Assembly: GCA_947502885.1 (NCBI GenBank)
Contig: CANNBP010000001.1
Location: 372,001-436,000, forward strand
DNA length: 64,000 nt
Direction of reading: 5' to 3'
From: an uncultured Aquimarina sp.
GTDB taxonomy: Bacteria > Bacteroidota > Bacteroidia > Flavobacteriales > Flavobacteriaceae
Below, in pieces: positions 35,214 to 43,428 of this stretch. The notes under the pieces were generated by a model, which saw nothing but the letters and a program-made list of their open reading frames with translations, was not told the DNA's origin and did no database searches. A program made the translations under genes and the position numbers. The stretch's first letter is position 1. Each line of letters starts with the position of its first letter.

Positions 35214-37364
35214 ATGCAAAAAAATACCATAATTATCTTTCTCTTTTTATTTGTTTTTAATGCTTTTGCACAAAACAAAATCAAAATTGATTCGTTGATA
35301 CAAGCTCTTAAAACAAATACTTCTGAAAAAGAAAAGGTTGACACCTATAATTTATTAGCAAGACAATATTCTAATAATGATTCTGTTCAAACTTTTTACT
35401 ATGCAAATCAGGCTGTAAAAATTGCAAAAAAAATAAATTATCATAAAGGAATCCTAAAATCATATAGTGAGATTGCTTGGGTTACTATGATACTCGGAAA
35501 TCCTGAAAAAGCAATTAACTTAAATCAAAAATCAATTTCTATCGCAAAGAAAACCAAGCACTTATCTAGTGAAGCAAGAGCATATAATCAAATAGGAACG
35601 GCTAATAATTACCTTGGAAATAGCGTACAAGCTCTTGAGTTTTATTTTAAAGCATTGAAAATATATAAGCAATTAAAAGATAAACTAATGATTTCTGGAT
35701 GCTATCACAACATAGCTATTACCTATAGAGATCTAAGTAACTATGATAAAGCATTAGAGTATCATTATGAAAATTTAAAAATTCAAGAAGATCTTAATGA
35801 CATTAATGAAATCTCATCAACATATAGTGACATTGGAGGTATTTATTCTGAAAATGGAAATTACGATAAAGCATTAGAATATCAATTTAAAGCATTAAGA
35901 ATTCAAGAACAATTAAAAGATGACACAATGCTTACTCATATTTTCCACAACATTGCTGGTGCGTATTGTTATCAAGAAAAATATATTGAAGCTTTAAACT
36001 ATGGTTTTAAATCTATCGAAATAGCAAAAAAAATAGGATGGGAAGATGTTATGGGGACTCTCTACAATACCATTGGAGTAATATATAAACAACAAAATGA
36101 TTTTGATAATGCACTTGAATACCATGTAAAATCATTGGAGACTTCAAAAATTAGAGAACAGGACCTTGTTGCTGCTAATTATATAAATATAGGCGAGATA
36201 TATCTTTTTAAACAAAATCACAAAAAAGCATTAGAGTACTTACAACAAGGACTATTAATATCAAAAAAAATTAAGAACATCTCTCAAGAAGCTACTACTC
36301 TAAATATAATTGGAGAAGTATATTGGGAATTAGGAAATCATCAACAAGCTAAAGAATATCTTACAAAGGGAATTCAATACGCCAAAGAAATTAATTATCC
36401 ATCTGCTATAAGAAATGGTTCAGAAATTTTAGCTAAGGTTCAAAAATCATTAGGCAATCATAAAGCAGCATTAGAGTCTTATGAATTATACCACGCTACC
36501 TACGACTCACTTTTGGGACAAGAAAAAACAAAACAAATATCACAACTGCAAATTCAATACGAAACCGAGAAAAAAGAACAAGAAATTAAAAACTTGGCTC
36601 AACAAGCCTCGATTCAACGACTAGAACTAAAACAAGCTAACTTTAATAAAACTATCTTTGCAATAGTAAGTATAGTATTAGTATTGGTTGGGTTAGTGTT
36701 ATATTTGATTAATAGACAAAAGCGGTTAGCTCTCAAACAAAGAGCACAAGATATTGAGCAAAACCTATTACGAGTACAAATGAACCCTCACTTTATCTTT
36801 AATGCTATGACTTCTATACAGGATTATATGAATCAAGGTAATGCAAAACAGGCAGGGATTTACTTGGTTAAGTTTTCTAAATTAATTCGACAGGTACTTG
36901 ATAATTCTAGAAGTGAATTTATAAATCTTGATCAAGAAATTAATATGTTGGATAACTATTTAAGTATTCAAAATTTAAAAAGAGAACATCCCTTTGATTT
37001 TGAGATTAAAGTTGATGAAAATATAATCACCGAAGAAATTGCCATCCCTCCTATGTTTGCACAACCTTTTATAGAAAATGCAATAGAGCACGGTATTGTA
37101 AATATAGAAAAAGATGCAATGATCACTATTTCTTTTTCTTTGAAAGAACAGAATCATCTGGAATTAAAGATATTTGACAATGGATCAGGAATAAAAAATG
37201 TCATGCCAGCAAAACAGAAAGATCACACATCACATGCTACAAAGATAACAAAAGAGCGTATCGATTTGTATCGCAAGATGCAAAAGAAACACATAGCCTT
37301 TGATATCCAAAACCTTTCTAAAGGCACCCAAGTAACATTTAACTTACCTTATCAATACGTATAA
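35214..37364 (+). CDS. TPR-containing sensor histidine kinase, LytS-type (copy 3, 716 aa)
   Basis: Signal peptide 1-19 (ends NAFAQ). About eight TPRs follow (residues 75-430), then the linker EKKEQEIKNLAQQASIQ, one membrane helix (TIFAIVSIVLVLVGLVLYLI, about 475-495) and the LytS kinase with His526 in QMNPHFIFNA, IENAIEHG and DNGSGI. Its N-terminal 50 residues closely resemble copy 2 (KIDSLIQALKTNTSEKEKVDTYNLLARQY). Its stop codon is followed immediately, without any spacer, by the ATG of the response regulator, so it is translationally coupled to it and is the likely primary partner. The 166-bp gap before it resembles the gap before copy 2 near the start codon. Confidence 0.92.
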   Translation: MQKNTIIIFLFLFVFNAFAQNKIKIDSLIQALKTNTSEKEKVDTYNLLARQYSNNDSVQTFYYANQAVKIAKKINYHKGILKSYSEIAWVTMILGNPEKAINLNQKSISIAKKTKHLSSEARAYNQIGTANNYLGNSVQALEFYFKALKIYKQLKDKLMISGCYHNIAITYRDLSNYDKALEYHYENLKIQEDLNDINEISSTYSDIGGIYSENGNYDKALEYQFKALRIQEQLKDDTMLTHIFHNIAGAYCYQEKYIEALNYGFKSIEIAKKIGWEDVMGTLYNTIGVIYKQQNDFDNALEYHVKSLETSKIREQDLVAANYINIGEIYLFKQNHKKALEYLQQGLLISKKIKNISQEATTLNIIGEVYWELGNHQQAKEYLTKGIQYAKEINYPSAIRNGSEILAKVQKSLGNHKAALESYELYHATYDSLLGQEKTKQISQLQIQYETEKKEQEIKNLAQQASIQRLELKQANFNKTIFAIVSIVLVLVGLVLYLINRQKRLALKQRAQDIEQNLLRVQMNPHFIFNAMTSIQDYMNQGNAKQAGIYLVKFSKLIRQVLDNSRSEFINLDQEINMLDNYLSIQNLKREHPFDFEIKVDENIITEEIAIPPMFAQPFIENAIEHGIVNIEKDAMITISFSLKEQNHLELKIFDNGSGIKNVMPAKQKDHTSHATKITKERIDLYRKMQKKHIAFDIQNLSKGTQVTFNLPYQYV
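36756..37186 (+). repeat. 431-bp kinase-domain segment nearly identical to 34439-34869 (copy B)
   Basis: Partner of the segment in copy 2. Most of the few differences seen are synonymous (for example atctat versus atttac). One changes Glu to Lys near the end of the segment. Confidence 0.85.
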
Positions 37365-38114
37365 ATGAAAGCAGTACATATAGAAGACAACCCAGCAGCA
37401 AGAAAAAGTTTAGCTTCTCTTATAAAAGAATATTGTCCAGAAATTCAATTATCTGGACAAGCATCAAACGTAAAAAAAGGGATTGAAATTATTACAATTC
37501 ATAAACCTGATCTTGTATTTTTAGATATAGAAATGCCGGATGGTACAGGTTTCGATCTACTTAGGCAATTACCTGAAATTAATTTCCAAGTAATATTTGC
37601 ATCTTCTCATGAAAAATACGCTTTAAGAGCCATTAAATTTAGTGCGCTAGATTATTTACTTAAACCAATAGATCCTGACGAACTGTTACAGGCTATTGAA
37701 AAAGCAAAGTCAGAACTTGAACATCATAAAACTTCACAAAAAATCCAAACATTAATACATAATATAAGTAACCAATCAAAAGAACCAACACAATTGGTAT
37801 TAAAGGATAAATATGGTATTCAGATTGTATCTGTAAAAGATATTATGCATTTAGAAGCAAACGGTAGTTACACAAAATTTTTCATACATGACCAAGATAG
37901 TTTGTTAGTTTCTAAAGGCCTAAAAGATTATGAAAGCATACTTCCATCACAACAATTTTTTAGATGTCATCAGTCACATTTAATAAATATGGATTATTTA
38001 CTAAGATATGATAAAAGGGATGGAGATTATTTGGTATTAAAAGATAAAAGTAAAATTCCCCTAGCTACAAGGAAAAAAGAAGTTTTATTAAAACTAATAA
38101 ACAATCTTAATTAA
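37365..38114 (+). CDS. LytTR-family response regulator
   Basis: 249 residues. The receiver domain is residues 1-120 with acidic ED at 7-8, the phosphoacceptor Asp54 in LVFLDIEMPDGTG, a Ser/Thr position in IFASSHEKYAL, and Lys in YLLKPID. A LytTR DNA-binding domain follows (about 145-249; IMHLEANGSYTKFFI, FFRCHQSHLINMDYLLRYD). By family it binds direct repeats upstream of target promoters when phosphorylated by LytS-type kinases. It is the only regulator for three kinases in the cluster, which implies several inputs converge on it. It starts at the base after the third kinase stop and ends before a bidirectional terminator shared with the GG-leader peptide gene. Confidence 0.95.
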   Translation: MKAVHIEDNPAARKSLASLIKEYCPEIQLSGQASNVKKGIEIITIHKPDLVFLDIEMPDGTGFDLLRQLPEINFQVIFASSHEKYALRAIKFSALDYLLKPIDPDELLQAIEKAKSELEHHKTSQKIQTLIHNISNQSKEPTQLVLKDKYGIQIVSVKDIMHLEANGSYTKFFIHDQDSLLVSKGLKDYESILPSQQFFRCHQSHLINMDYLLRYDKRDGDYLVLKDKSKIPLATRKKEVLLKLINNLN

Positions 38115-38134
38115 GATAGCAAAATAAAAGTAAA

Positions 38135-38177
38135 AAAACTCATCCTATTTCCTTTTAGGAAATTAAAGATGAGTTTT
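38135..38177. terminator. Bidirectional intrinsic terminator
   Basis: Outer stem aaaactcatc / gatgagtttt with an inner hairpin atttcc / ggaaat. It lies between the LytTR regulator (plus) and the GG-leader peptide gene (minus). Confidence 0.85.
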
Positions 38178-38188
38178 CTTTGAACTAA

Positions 38189-38332
38189 TTACCTAACCAT
38201 TAATTTTCTAGATGCAATAGCAGTAGAATCATCGATAGTAATTGTTACTCCTGCTGCTCCACCTTTCACGGTTTTTGCCTGCTTAGTTTTAATTTCTAAT
38301 CCTTGAAATTTTTCTAATTTACTTTTTTTCAT
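38189..38332 (-). CDS. GG-leader (RiPP/bacteriocin-like) precursor peptide, 47 aa
   Basis: A complete small frame with ATG at 38332 and TAA at 38189. Residues 1-25 form a leader (MKKSKLEKFQGLEIKTKQ, then AKTVKGG), a style common among Bacteroidota natural-product precursors and bacteriocin-like peptides. The 22-residue core after Gly-Gly (AAGVTITIDDSTAIASRKL plus MVR) has Ser and Thr but no cysteine, so it is not a lanthipeptide of the usual kind. It could be exported by a C39-peptidase ABC transporter acting at Gly-Gly, but none is in the window. It is convergent with the LytTR regulator. Whether it is a signal, toxin or modified product is unknown. Confidence 0.68.
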   Translation of the reverse strand: MKKSKLEKFQGLEIKTKQAKTVKGGAAGVTITIDDSTAIASRKLMVR

Positions 38333-38638
38333 TATTAATGTTTTTAAATTAAACGTAGGGTAAATGTACCCACATTTTAATCTTTAGATTCAGTTGATTG
38401 ATAATTGATCTGGATTTTCATATAAGTGATTAGTGTAAATATACAAGCGCAGAATCTTACCTTTTTTTGTAATTCATTACAGATAATACCTTTGTCTCTA
38501 ATCTATGAAATAATCACTATTTTTGATAGATCAAGATTTTTACTATAAACAAAATAGAACGGCTAACAACTAATCGTTACAAAACAAAAAAGGCCTATTT
38601 TTAATAGGCCTTTTTTGTTTTGTAACGAGATAAACTCC
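38333..38638. other. Intergenic region upstream of the GG-leader peptide gene
   Basis: 306 bp with no further gene seen. The part next to 38332 should hold the peptide's promoter; a tacattta near 38362 is a weak match to TAnnTTTG on the minus strand. The other end contains the long hairpin at 38576-38626. Confidence 0.5.
38576..38626 (-). terminator. Very long terminator hairpin (23-bp perfect stem)
   Basis: Arms 38576-38598 and 38604-38626 are exact reverse complements around a 5-nt loop, with an inner GC core aggcctat / ataggcct inside A/T runs. It lies 12 bp past the stop of the 48-residue minus-strand gene and is much longer than needed for termination. Confidence 0.85.
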
Positions 38639-38785
38639 CTAGTTTAGTATCGTTTCGAATTTAAAGTTTTGAAATTCCAAAACCTGTAATGACTTAGAAT
38701 AATTCAATAAAAAGTCGATTGTTCTTTTACTTGGTACTACAAGGTTTTCTTCTTTTTTAGAAGGTTTAAAGTATAATTTTGCCAT
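38639..38785 (-). CDS. Small conserved-looking protein downstream of the sigma factor, 48 aa
   Basis: An intact frame with ATG at 38785 and TAG at 38639. It begins MAKLYFKPSKKEENLVVPSK and continues with TIDFLLNYSKSLQVLEFQN and a C-terminus KFETILN. There is no signal peptide or membrane helix; it is a mix of charged and hydrophobic residues like a small folded or adaptor protein. It lies 73 bp after the sigma factor on the same strand and ends before a strong terminator, so it is probably co-transcribed with it. I do not recognise a function. The intact frame, sensible codon use and dedicated terminator favour a real gene. Confidence 0.65.
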   Translation of the reverse strand: MAKLYFKPSKKEENLVVPSKRTIDFLLNYSKSLQVLEFQNFKFETILN

Positions 38786-38858
38786 ATTAAAAATTTTAAA
38801 TATAAAGTTATTTAAAACTATAACGGGCTTAAAGACACTTTATTGTATCATAACATAA

Positions 38859-39443
38859 TTAATCTGTTAAAACTATATTATTTTTTTCTATCACCTTTCT
38901 TAAATTAATTAACGCATATCTCATTCGTCCTAAAGCAGTATTAATACTCACACCTGTTTTATCAGATATCTCTTTAAAACTCATATCCTTATACATACGC
39001 ATAACCAGAACTTCTTTTTGATCCTCTGGCAATTCTTGAATGATGTTACGCAAGTCATCCTCAACTTGGCTTTTGATTAGTTTTTTCTCTGCATTTAAAT
39101 TTCCGTCACTAATAACAGAGAAAATACTAAACTCTCCATTATCTTCAAATTTTGGCATTCTATTACCTTTTCTAAAGTGATCGATAACCAAATTATGAGC
39201 AATACGCATTACCCAGGGAAGAAACTTTCCTTCTTCATTATACTTTCCATTTTTCAATGTTCTAATCACTTTTATAAAAGTGTCTTGGAAGATATCTTCT
39301 GAAGCATCTCGATCGAAAACTTTAGAATAAATAAAACTATAAATACGCTGCTTATGACGTTCTATCAAAATAGAAAGAGCACTTTCGTTTCCACTAATGT
39401 AATTATTAACCAGAACCGCGTCTGAGAGGGTGTTATTCTTCAT
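38859..39443 (-). CDS. ECF-type RNA polymerase sigma factor
   Basis: 194 residues with region 2 (YISGNESALSILIERHKQRIYSFIY, then ASEDIFQDTFIKVI and FLPWVMRIAHNLVIDHFR) and region 4 (IIQELPEDQKEVLVMRMYKDMSFKEISDKTGVSINTALGRMRYALINLRKV). The helix-turn-helix is complete. No anti-sigma gene is adjacent, so it may be controlled by level rather than by a membrane partner. It is divergent from the uvrA-like gene and followed by the 48-residue gene. By family it redirects RNA polymerase to a regulon that cannot be inferred here. Confidence 0.93.
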   Translation of the reverse strand: MKNNTLSDAVLVNNYISGNESALSILIERHKQRIYSFIYSKVFDRDASEDIFQDTFIKVIRTLKNGKYNEEGKFLPWVMRIAHNLVIDHFRKGNRMPKFEDNGEFSIFSVISDGNLNAEKKLIKSQVEDDLRNIIQELPEDQKEVLVMRMYKDMSFKEISDKTGVSINTALGRMRYALINLRKVIEKNNIVLTD

Positions 39444-39653
39444 ACCTGACTTTAATTTAATGCCAACAAGCTTGGGGCTCGTGCTATGTTAAACGTAAAA
39501 AGTAAAGGTATGCTATAGGCAGTTCTGTTTTAGATTTGTCAACAATAATAAGGTGCTAATATAAGAACTATTCTTTAAAATCCTATTATTTAACATCGTT
39601 TTTTTAATTCAGCTTTCTGTCTAGCCAGATTCTTATAGTAATATTGTAATCAT

Positions 39654-39661
39654 TATCTTTG
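39654..39661 (+). promoter_or_regulatory. Bacteroidota-type -7 element before the uvrA-like gene
   Basis: tatctttg fits TAnnTTTG and lies 21 bp before the ATG at 39683. This placement makes a start at an upstream TTG (39659) impossible if the element is used. Confidence 0.5.
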
Positions 39662-39682
39662 GGCTTTTACCGCAGTTTTACT

Positions 39683-42463
39683 ATGATTCAAGACATTACC
39701 ACTATAAGCCCAAAAGAAAATATTATAATAAAAGGAGCTAAACTTCACAACCTTAAAGATTTAGATGTTGTCATCTCAAGAAATAAGTTAGTAGTTATCA
39801 CTGGCTTATCCGGTTCTGGTAAGTCAAGTCTAGCCTTTGATACATTGTACGCAGAGGGACAACGAAGATATGTTGAAAGTTTATCATCCTATGCTAGGCA
39901 ATTCTTAGGTCGTCTTAATAAACCTAAAGTAGATTATATAAAAGGTATTGCTCCTGCAATTGCTATTGAGCAAAAAGTAAACTCTACCAATCCTAGATCA
40001 ACTGTAGGTACAACAACAGAAATTTATGATTATTTAAAACTATTGTTTGCTCGAATTGGTAAAACTTTCTCTCCTATTTCTGGAGATCAAGTAAAAAAAG
40101 ATACAGTATCAGATGTTGTCGAATATGTAAAATCATTTGATGATGGCGATAAATTATTACTTCTTGCTCCAATACATATAGAAGAAGGCAGAACTCTAGA
40201 AGGAAAACTTAATGTTTTACAACAACAAGGGTATGCTCGTATCAAAAGTAATGACACAATATCACGTATCGAAGAAGCTAAAATTAATGACAATGATGAT
40301 TTTTATCTCGTTATAGATCGTATTGTCAAAAGAGATAATGAGGATTTTTATAATAGACTGGCAGATGCAATTGACTCTGCTTTTTTTGAAGGTAAAGGCA
40401 CTTGTCATATAGAAACCTTAAATGATAAAACGGTAAAAGAGTTTAGCAATAAGTTTGAATTAGATGGTGTATCCTTTTTAGAACCTAACGTACATTTATT
40501 TAGTTTTAATAATCCATATGGAGCCTGTCCAAAATGCGAAGGATATGGAGATGTTATAGGTATTGATGCCGATTTGGTTATTCCAAATACGGCTCTTAGT
40601 ATATATGAGGGTGCTGTTTTTCCTTGGAAAGGAGATACCATGGGATGGTATAAAGATCAGCTAGTCAATAATGCATATAAATTTGATTTCCCAATACATA
40701 AACCCTATTTTGAACTATCAGATAAAGACAAAGATTTATTGTGGTCTGGAAATAAATATTTTGAAGGAATAACTAGTTTTTTTGCAGAATTAGAGTCAAA
40801 AGCATACAAAATTCAAAATAGAGTAATGCTCTCTCGGTATAGAGGAAAAACAAAATGTACCTCTTGCAAAGGAAAACGACTGCGCAAAGAGTCAGACTAT
40901 GTAAAAATTAATGGAGCTACATTAACAGACCTTGTCGAAAAACCTTTAAATGAACTTGTGCACTTTTTTGATAACCTTGAGTTAAACGAATATGACACCA
41001 AGGTAGCTAAACGATTACTTAAAGAAATTAATAGTCGGTTAGGTTTTTTACAAAATGTTGGGCTGGATTATCTTACTCTTAATAGAAAATCAAACACTCT
41101 TTCTGGAGGTGAATCACAACGTATTAATTTAGCAACCTCTTTAGGAAGTAGCCTGGTAGGATCAATGTATATTCTGGATGAACCTAGTATAGGATTGCAC
41201 CCAAAGGATACCGAAAAACTTATTAAGGTTTTACAATCATTAAGAGATCTTGGTAATACCGTTATTGTTGTAGAACATGATGAAGATATTATGAAGGCAG
41301 CAGATGAAATTATCGATATTGGACCTGAAGCTGGAACTCTTGGTGGGCATGTAGTCGCTACAGGAACCTATACTGAAATTTTAAAAGCAAATTCATTAAC
41401 AGCAAAATACCTTAATGAGACCCTTAAAATTGAGGTACCACAAATACGTAATACCTCAAAATACTACATTGAAATTATTGGAGCTCGTGAAAATAATTTA
41501 AAAAATATCAATGCCAAGATACCATTAGGAGTTTTTACTGCAATTACTGGAGTTTCTGGTAGTGGAAAAAGTACACTAATCAAAAAAATAGTTTACCCAG
41601 CTATTCTTAAAGAACTAGGAGGTTATGGTGAAAAAGCAGGTCAATTCACACAAATAAAAGGAAATTATAGTAATATTAAACATGTCGAATTTGTTGATCA
41701 AAACCCTATCGGAAGATCTTCTCGTTCTAACCCAGTTACTTATATTAAGGCATATGATGATATTCGTAATTTGTTTGCTTCTCAAAAACTATCAAGCATA
41801 CGTAATTATAAAGCTAAACACTTTTCTTTTAATGTAGATGGTGGAAGATGCGAAACTTGTAAAGGAGAAGGAGAAGTTACAATCGAAATGCAATTTATGG
41901 CAGATGTGCATCTTGAGTGTGAAACTTGTAAAGGAAAAAGGTTTAAAAAAGAGGTGTTAGAAGTCACTTTTCATGATAAAAATATTCATGATATCCTTAG
42001 TATGACTATTGATGATGCTCTAGATTTCTTTTCTGATCATCAACAAACCAAGATTAAAAAGAAACTACAACCACTGCAAGATGTAGGTTTAGGATATGTT
42101 CAATTAGGACAAAGTTCCTCTACGTTATCAGGTGGAGAAGCACAACGAATTAAGCTTGCATCTTTTTTAGTTAAAGGTAACACAAAAGACAAAGCACTAT
42201 TCATATTTGATGAACCTACTACTGGGCTTCATTTTCATGATATTAAAAAATTGCTTAAGTCATTTAATGAATTAATCTCTAAAGGGCACTCTATATTGGT
42301 GATAGAACATAACATGGATCTTGTTAAATGTGCAGACTATATTATTGATCTCGGCCTTGAAGGCGGCAAAAATGGAGGCAATATTATTGCACAAGGTACT
42401 CCTGAAGATATCACCAAAGTAAAAAAATCTTATACAGGAAAATATCTTAAAGAAAAGCTATAA
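39683..42463 (+). CDS. uvrA: UvrA-like excision-repair ATPase lacking the first CxxC of zinc module 1
   Basis: 926 residues from the ATG at 39683. Two ABC modules are present: Walker A GLSGSGKS at 41-48, signature LSGGESQRINLA, and ILDEPSIGLHP; then GVSGSGKST, LSGGEAQRIKLA and FDEPTTGLHF. The zinc module near the C-terminal half is intact (GRCETCKGEGEV ... LECETCKGKRF). The first zinc module has only its second pair (GACPKCEGYG); the upstream CxxC of canonical UvrA is replaced by residues reading FELDGV. An additional CTSCKGKRL is present. By family it recognises DNA lesions with UvrB. The missing ligands suggest a specialised UvrA paralogue; whether a canonical copy exists elsewhere cannot be seen. 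It is divergent from the sigma factor. Confidence 0.9.
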   Translation: MIQDITTISPKENIIIKGAKLHNLKDLDVVISRNKLVVITGLSGSGKSSLAFDTLYAEGQRRYVESLSSYARQFLGRLNKPKVDYIKGIAPAIAIEQKVNSTNPRSTVGTTTEIYDYLKLLFARIGKTFSPISGDQVKKDTVSDVVEYVKSFDDGDKLLLLAPIHIEEGRTLEGKLNVLQQQGYARIKSNDTISRIEEAKINDNDDFYLVIDRIVKRDNEDFYNRLADAIDSAFFEGKGTCHIETLNDKTVKEFSNKFELDGVSFLEPNVHLFSFNNPYGACPKCEGYGDVIGIDADLVIPNTALSIYEGAVFPWKGDTMGWYKDQLVNNAYKFDFPIHKPYFELSDKDKDLLWSGNKYFEGITSFFAELESKAYKIQNRVMLSRYRGKTKCTSCKGKRLRKESDYVKINGATLTDLVEKPLNELVHFFDNLELNEYDTKVAKRLLKEINSRLGFLQNVGLDYLTLNRKSNTLSGGESQRINLATSLGSSLVGSMYILDEPSIGLHPKDTEKLIKVLQSLRDLGNTVIVVEHDEDIMKAADEIIDIGPEAGTLGGHVVATGTYTEILKANSLTAKYLNETLKIEVPQIRNTSKYYIEIIGARENNLKNINAKIPLGVFTAITGVSGSGKSTLIKKIVYPAILKELGGYGEKAGQFTQIKGNYSNIKHVEFVDQNPIGRSSRSNPVTYIKAYDDIRNLFASQKLSSIRNYKAKHFSFNVDGGRCETCKGEGEVTIEMQFMADVHLECETCKGKRFKKEVLEVTFHDKNIHDILSMTIDDALDFFSDHQQTKIKKKLQPLQDVGLGYVQLGQSSSTLSGGEAQRIKLASFLVKGNTKDKALFIFDEPTTGLHFHDIKKLLKSFNELISKGHSILVIEHNMDLVKCADYIIDLGLEGGKNGGNIIAQGTPEDITKVKKSYTGKYLKEKL

Positions 42464-42487
42464 CTATAACTACTTATAATAAAAACA

Positions 42488-43165
42488 CTATTCTAGCAAA
42501 GAAACTCCATTAAGATCTGTTGTTAATACATCACTCATGTAATCAAAAAATGGGTGCAACAATTCAAAATGATAAATTACTTTGTCTAAAAAATCAGGTG
42601 CAAAAACTTCACTATCTGTAAAAGAATGTGTAACAAAAAATGATTTGTTTTTAATCAAATCTATACTTGAATGATCTTTGCTAAAACCTTTTGGTGCTGT
42701 TTTTACCTGATTTGAAGGGTTAAAACCTCCAAATGCCTTATAAAAATCTTTTTGAGCAAGTATTTCACGAATCTCCCGATCATCCATTTCAAATTCTTTT
42801 CTTATACGCAATAAATCTCCTGGTTCTGGACTAAAAAAACCACCTGCTATTTGAGAATTCCCTGATTCTAATCGTAAGTAATACCCTCCTCGTCTATGAG
42901 CTCCTGCCCTACTATAACTTACACTTCTATGTACATTATATGGTGTTTTATCTTTACTAAAACGCACATCTCTATTAATTCTAAAAACTTTAGTTTTCTC
43001 TATTTCATCTTTCTCATTTAATCGCTCTGCTATTGAAGCATAAAACCCTTTTAATATCTTTTCATTATTCTGATATTCTTTTTTATTGGCTGTCATCCAA
43101 TCTCTATGGTTATTCGCTTTTAATTTTTCTAGAAATTGAAAGATTTCCTTCGGTATAGTATTCAT
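42488..43165 (-). CDS. DUF2461 (TIGR02453) family protein
   Basis: 225 residues. The pattern IFQFLEKLKANNHRDWMTANKKEY at the N-terminus and FRINRDVRFSKDKTPYNVH in the middle are characteristic of the DUF2461 family. GGYYLRLESGNSQIAGGFFSPEP is a further family block. It is cytosolic with no known reaction. It is convergent with the uvrA-like gene (24 bp between the stops, no hairpin seen) and divergent from the gene at 43429. Confidence 0.9.
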   Translation of the reverse strand: MNTIPKEIFQFLEKLKANNHRDWMTANKKEYQNNEKILKGFYASIAERLNEKDEIEKTKVFRINRDVRFSKDKTPYNVHRSVSYSRAGAHRRGGYYLRLESGNSQIAGGFFSPEPGDLLRIRKEFEMDDREIREILAQKDFYKAFGGFNPSNQVKTAPKGFSKDHSSIDLIKNKSFFVTHSFTDSEVFAPDFLDKVIYHFELLHPFFDYMSDVLTTDLNGVSLLE

Positions 43166-43271
43166 AAAATTACTTTTAGCGGGTTTTTGATATCTTTTTG
43201 TAGGTTCATAAGTTATGAAAATAATTGTATGATTTATAAAAAATCGGTGTTCTAATCATATACCCCATTCC

Positions 43272-43292
43272 TTTTCAGCATTATGCTGAAAA
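43272..43292. promoter_or_regulatory. 10-bp inverted repeat between divergent genes
   Basis: ttttcagcat and atgctgaaaa are perfect reverse complements with a single central T. They sit in the 263-bp region between the divergent DUF2461 gene and the 624-residue gene. The compact symmetry favours an operator. A small hairpin is the alternative. Confidence 0.4.
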
Positions 43293-43326
43293 TAAGCTTT
43301 TTAAGGTGATTACCCTATTGCAAAAA

Positions 43327-43361
43327 AGGTGTTTAACCATCAAAAAACAAGACAAACACCT
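43327..43361. promoter_or_regulatory. 8-bp inverted repeat upstream of the 624-aa gene
   Basis: aggtgttt and aaacacct are exact reverse complements 19 bp apart, about 70-100 bp before the ATG at 43429. This is a second symmetric site in the same intergenic region. Confidence 0.35.
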
Positions 43362-43428
43362 CTTGTACAACCAGTTACGATAGTGTAATTTTACATCATC
43401 AACAAATTAATCTTAAAACTTATATACA

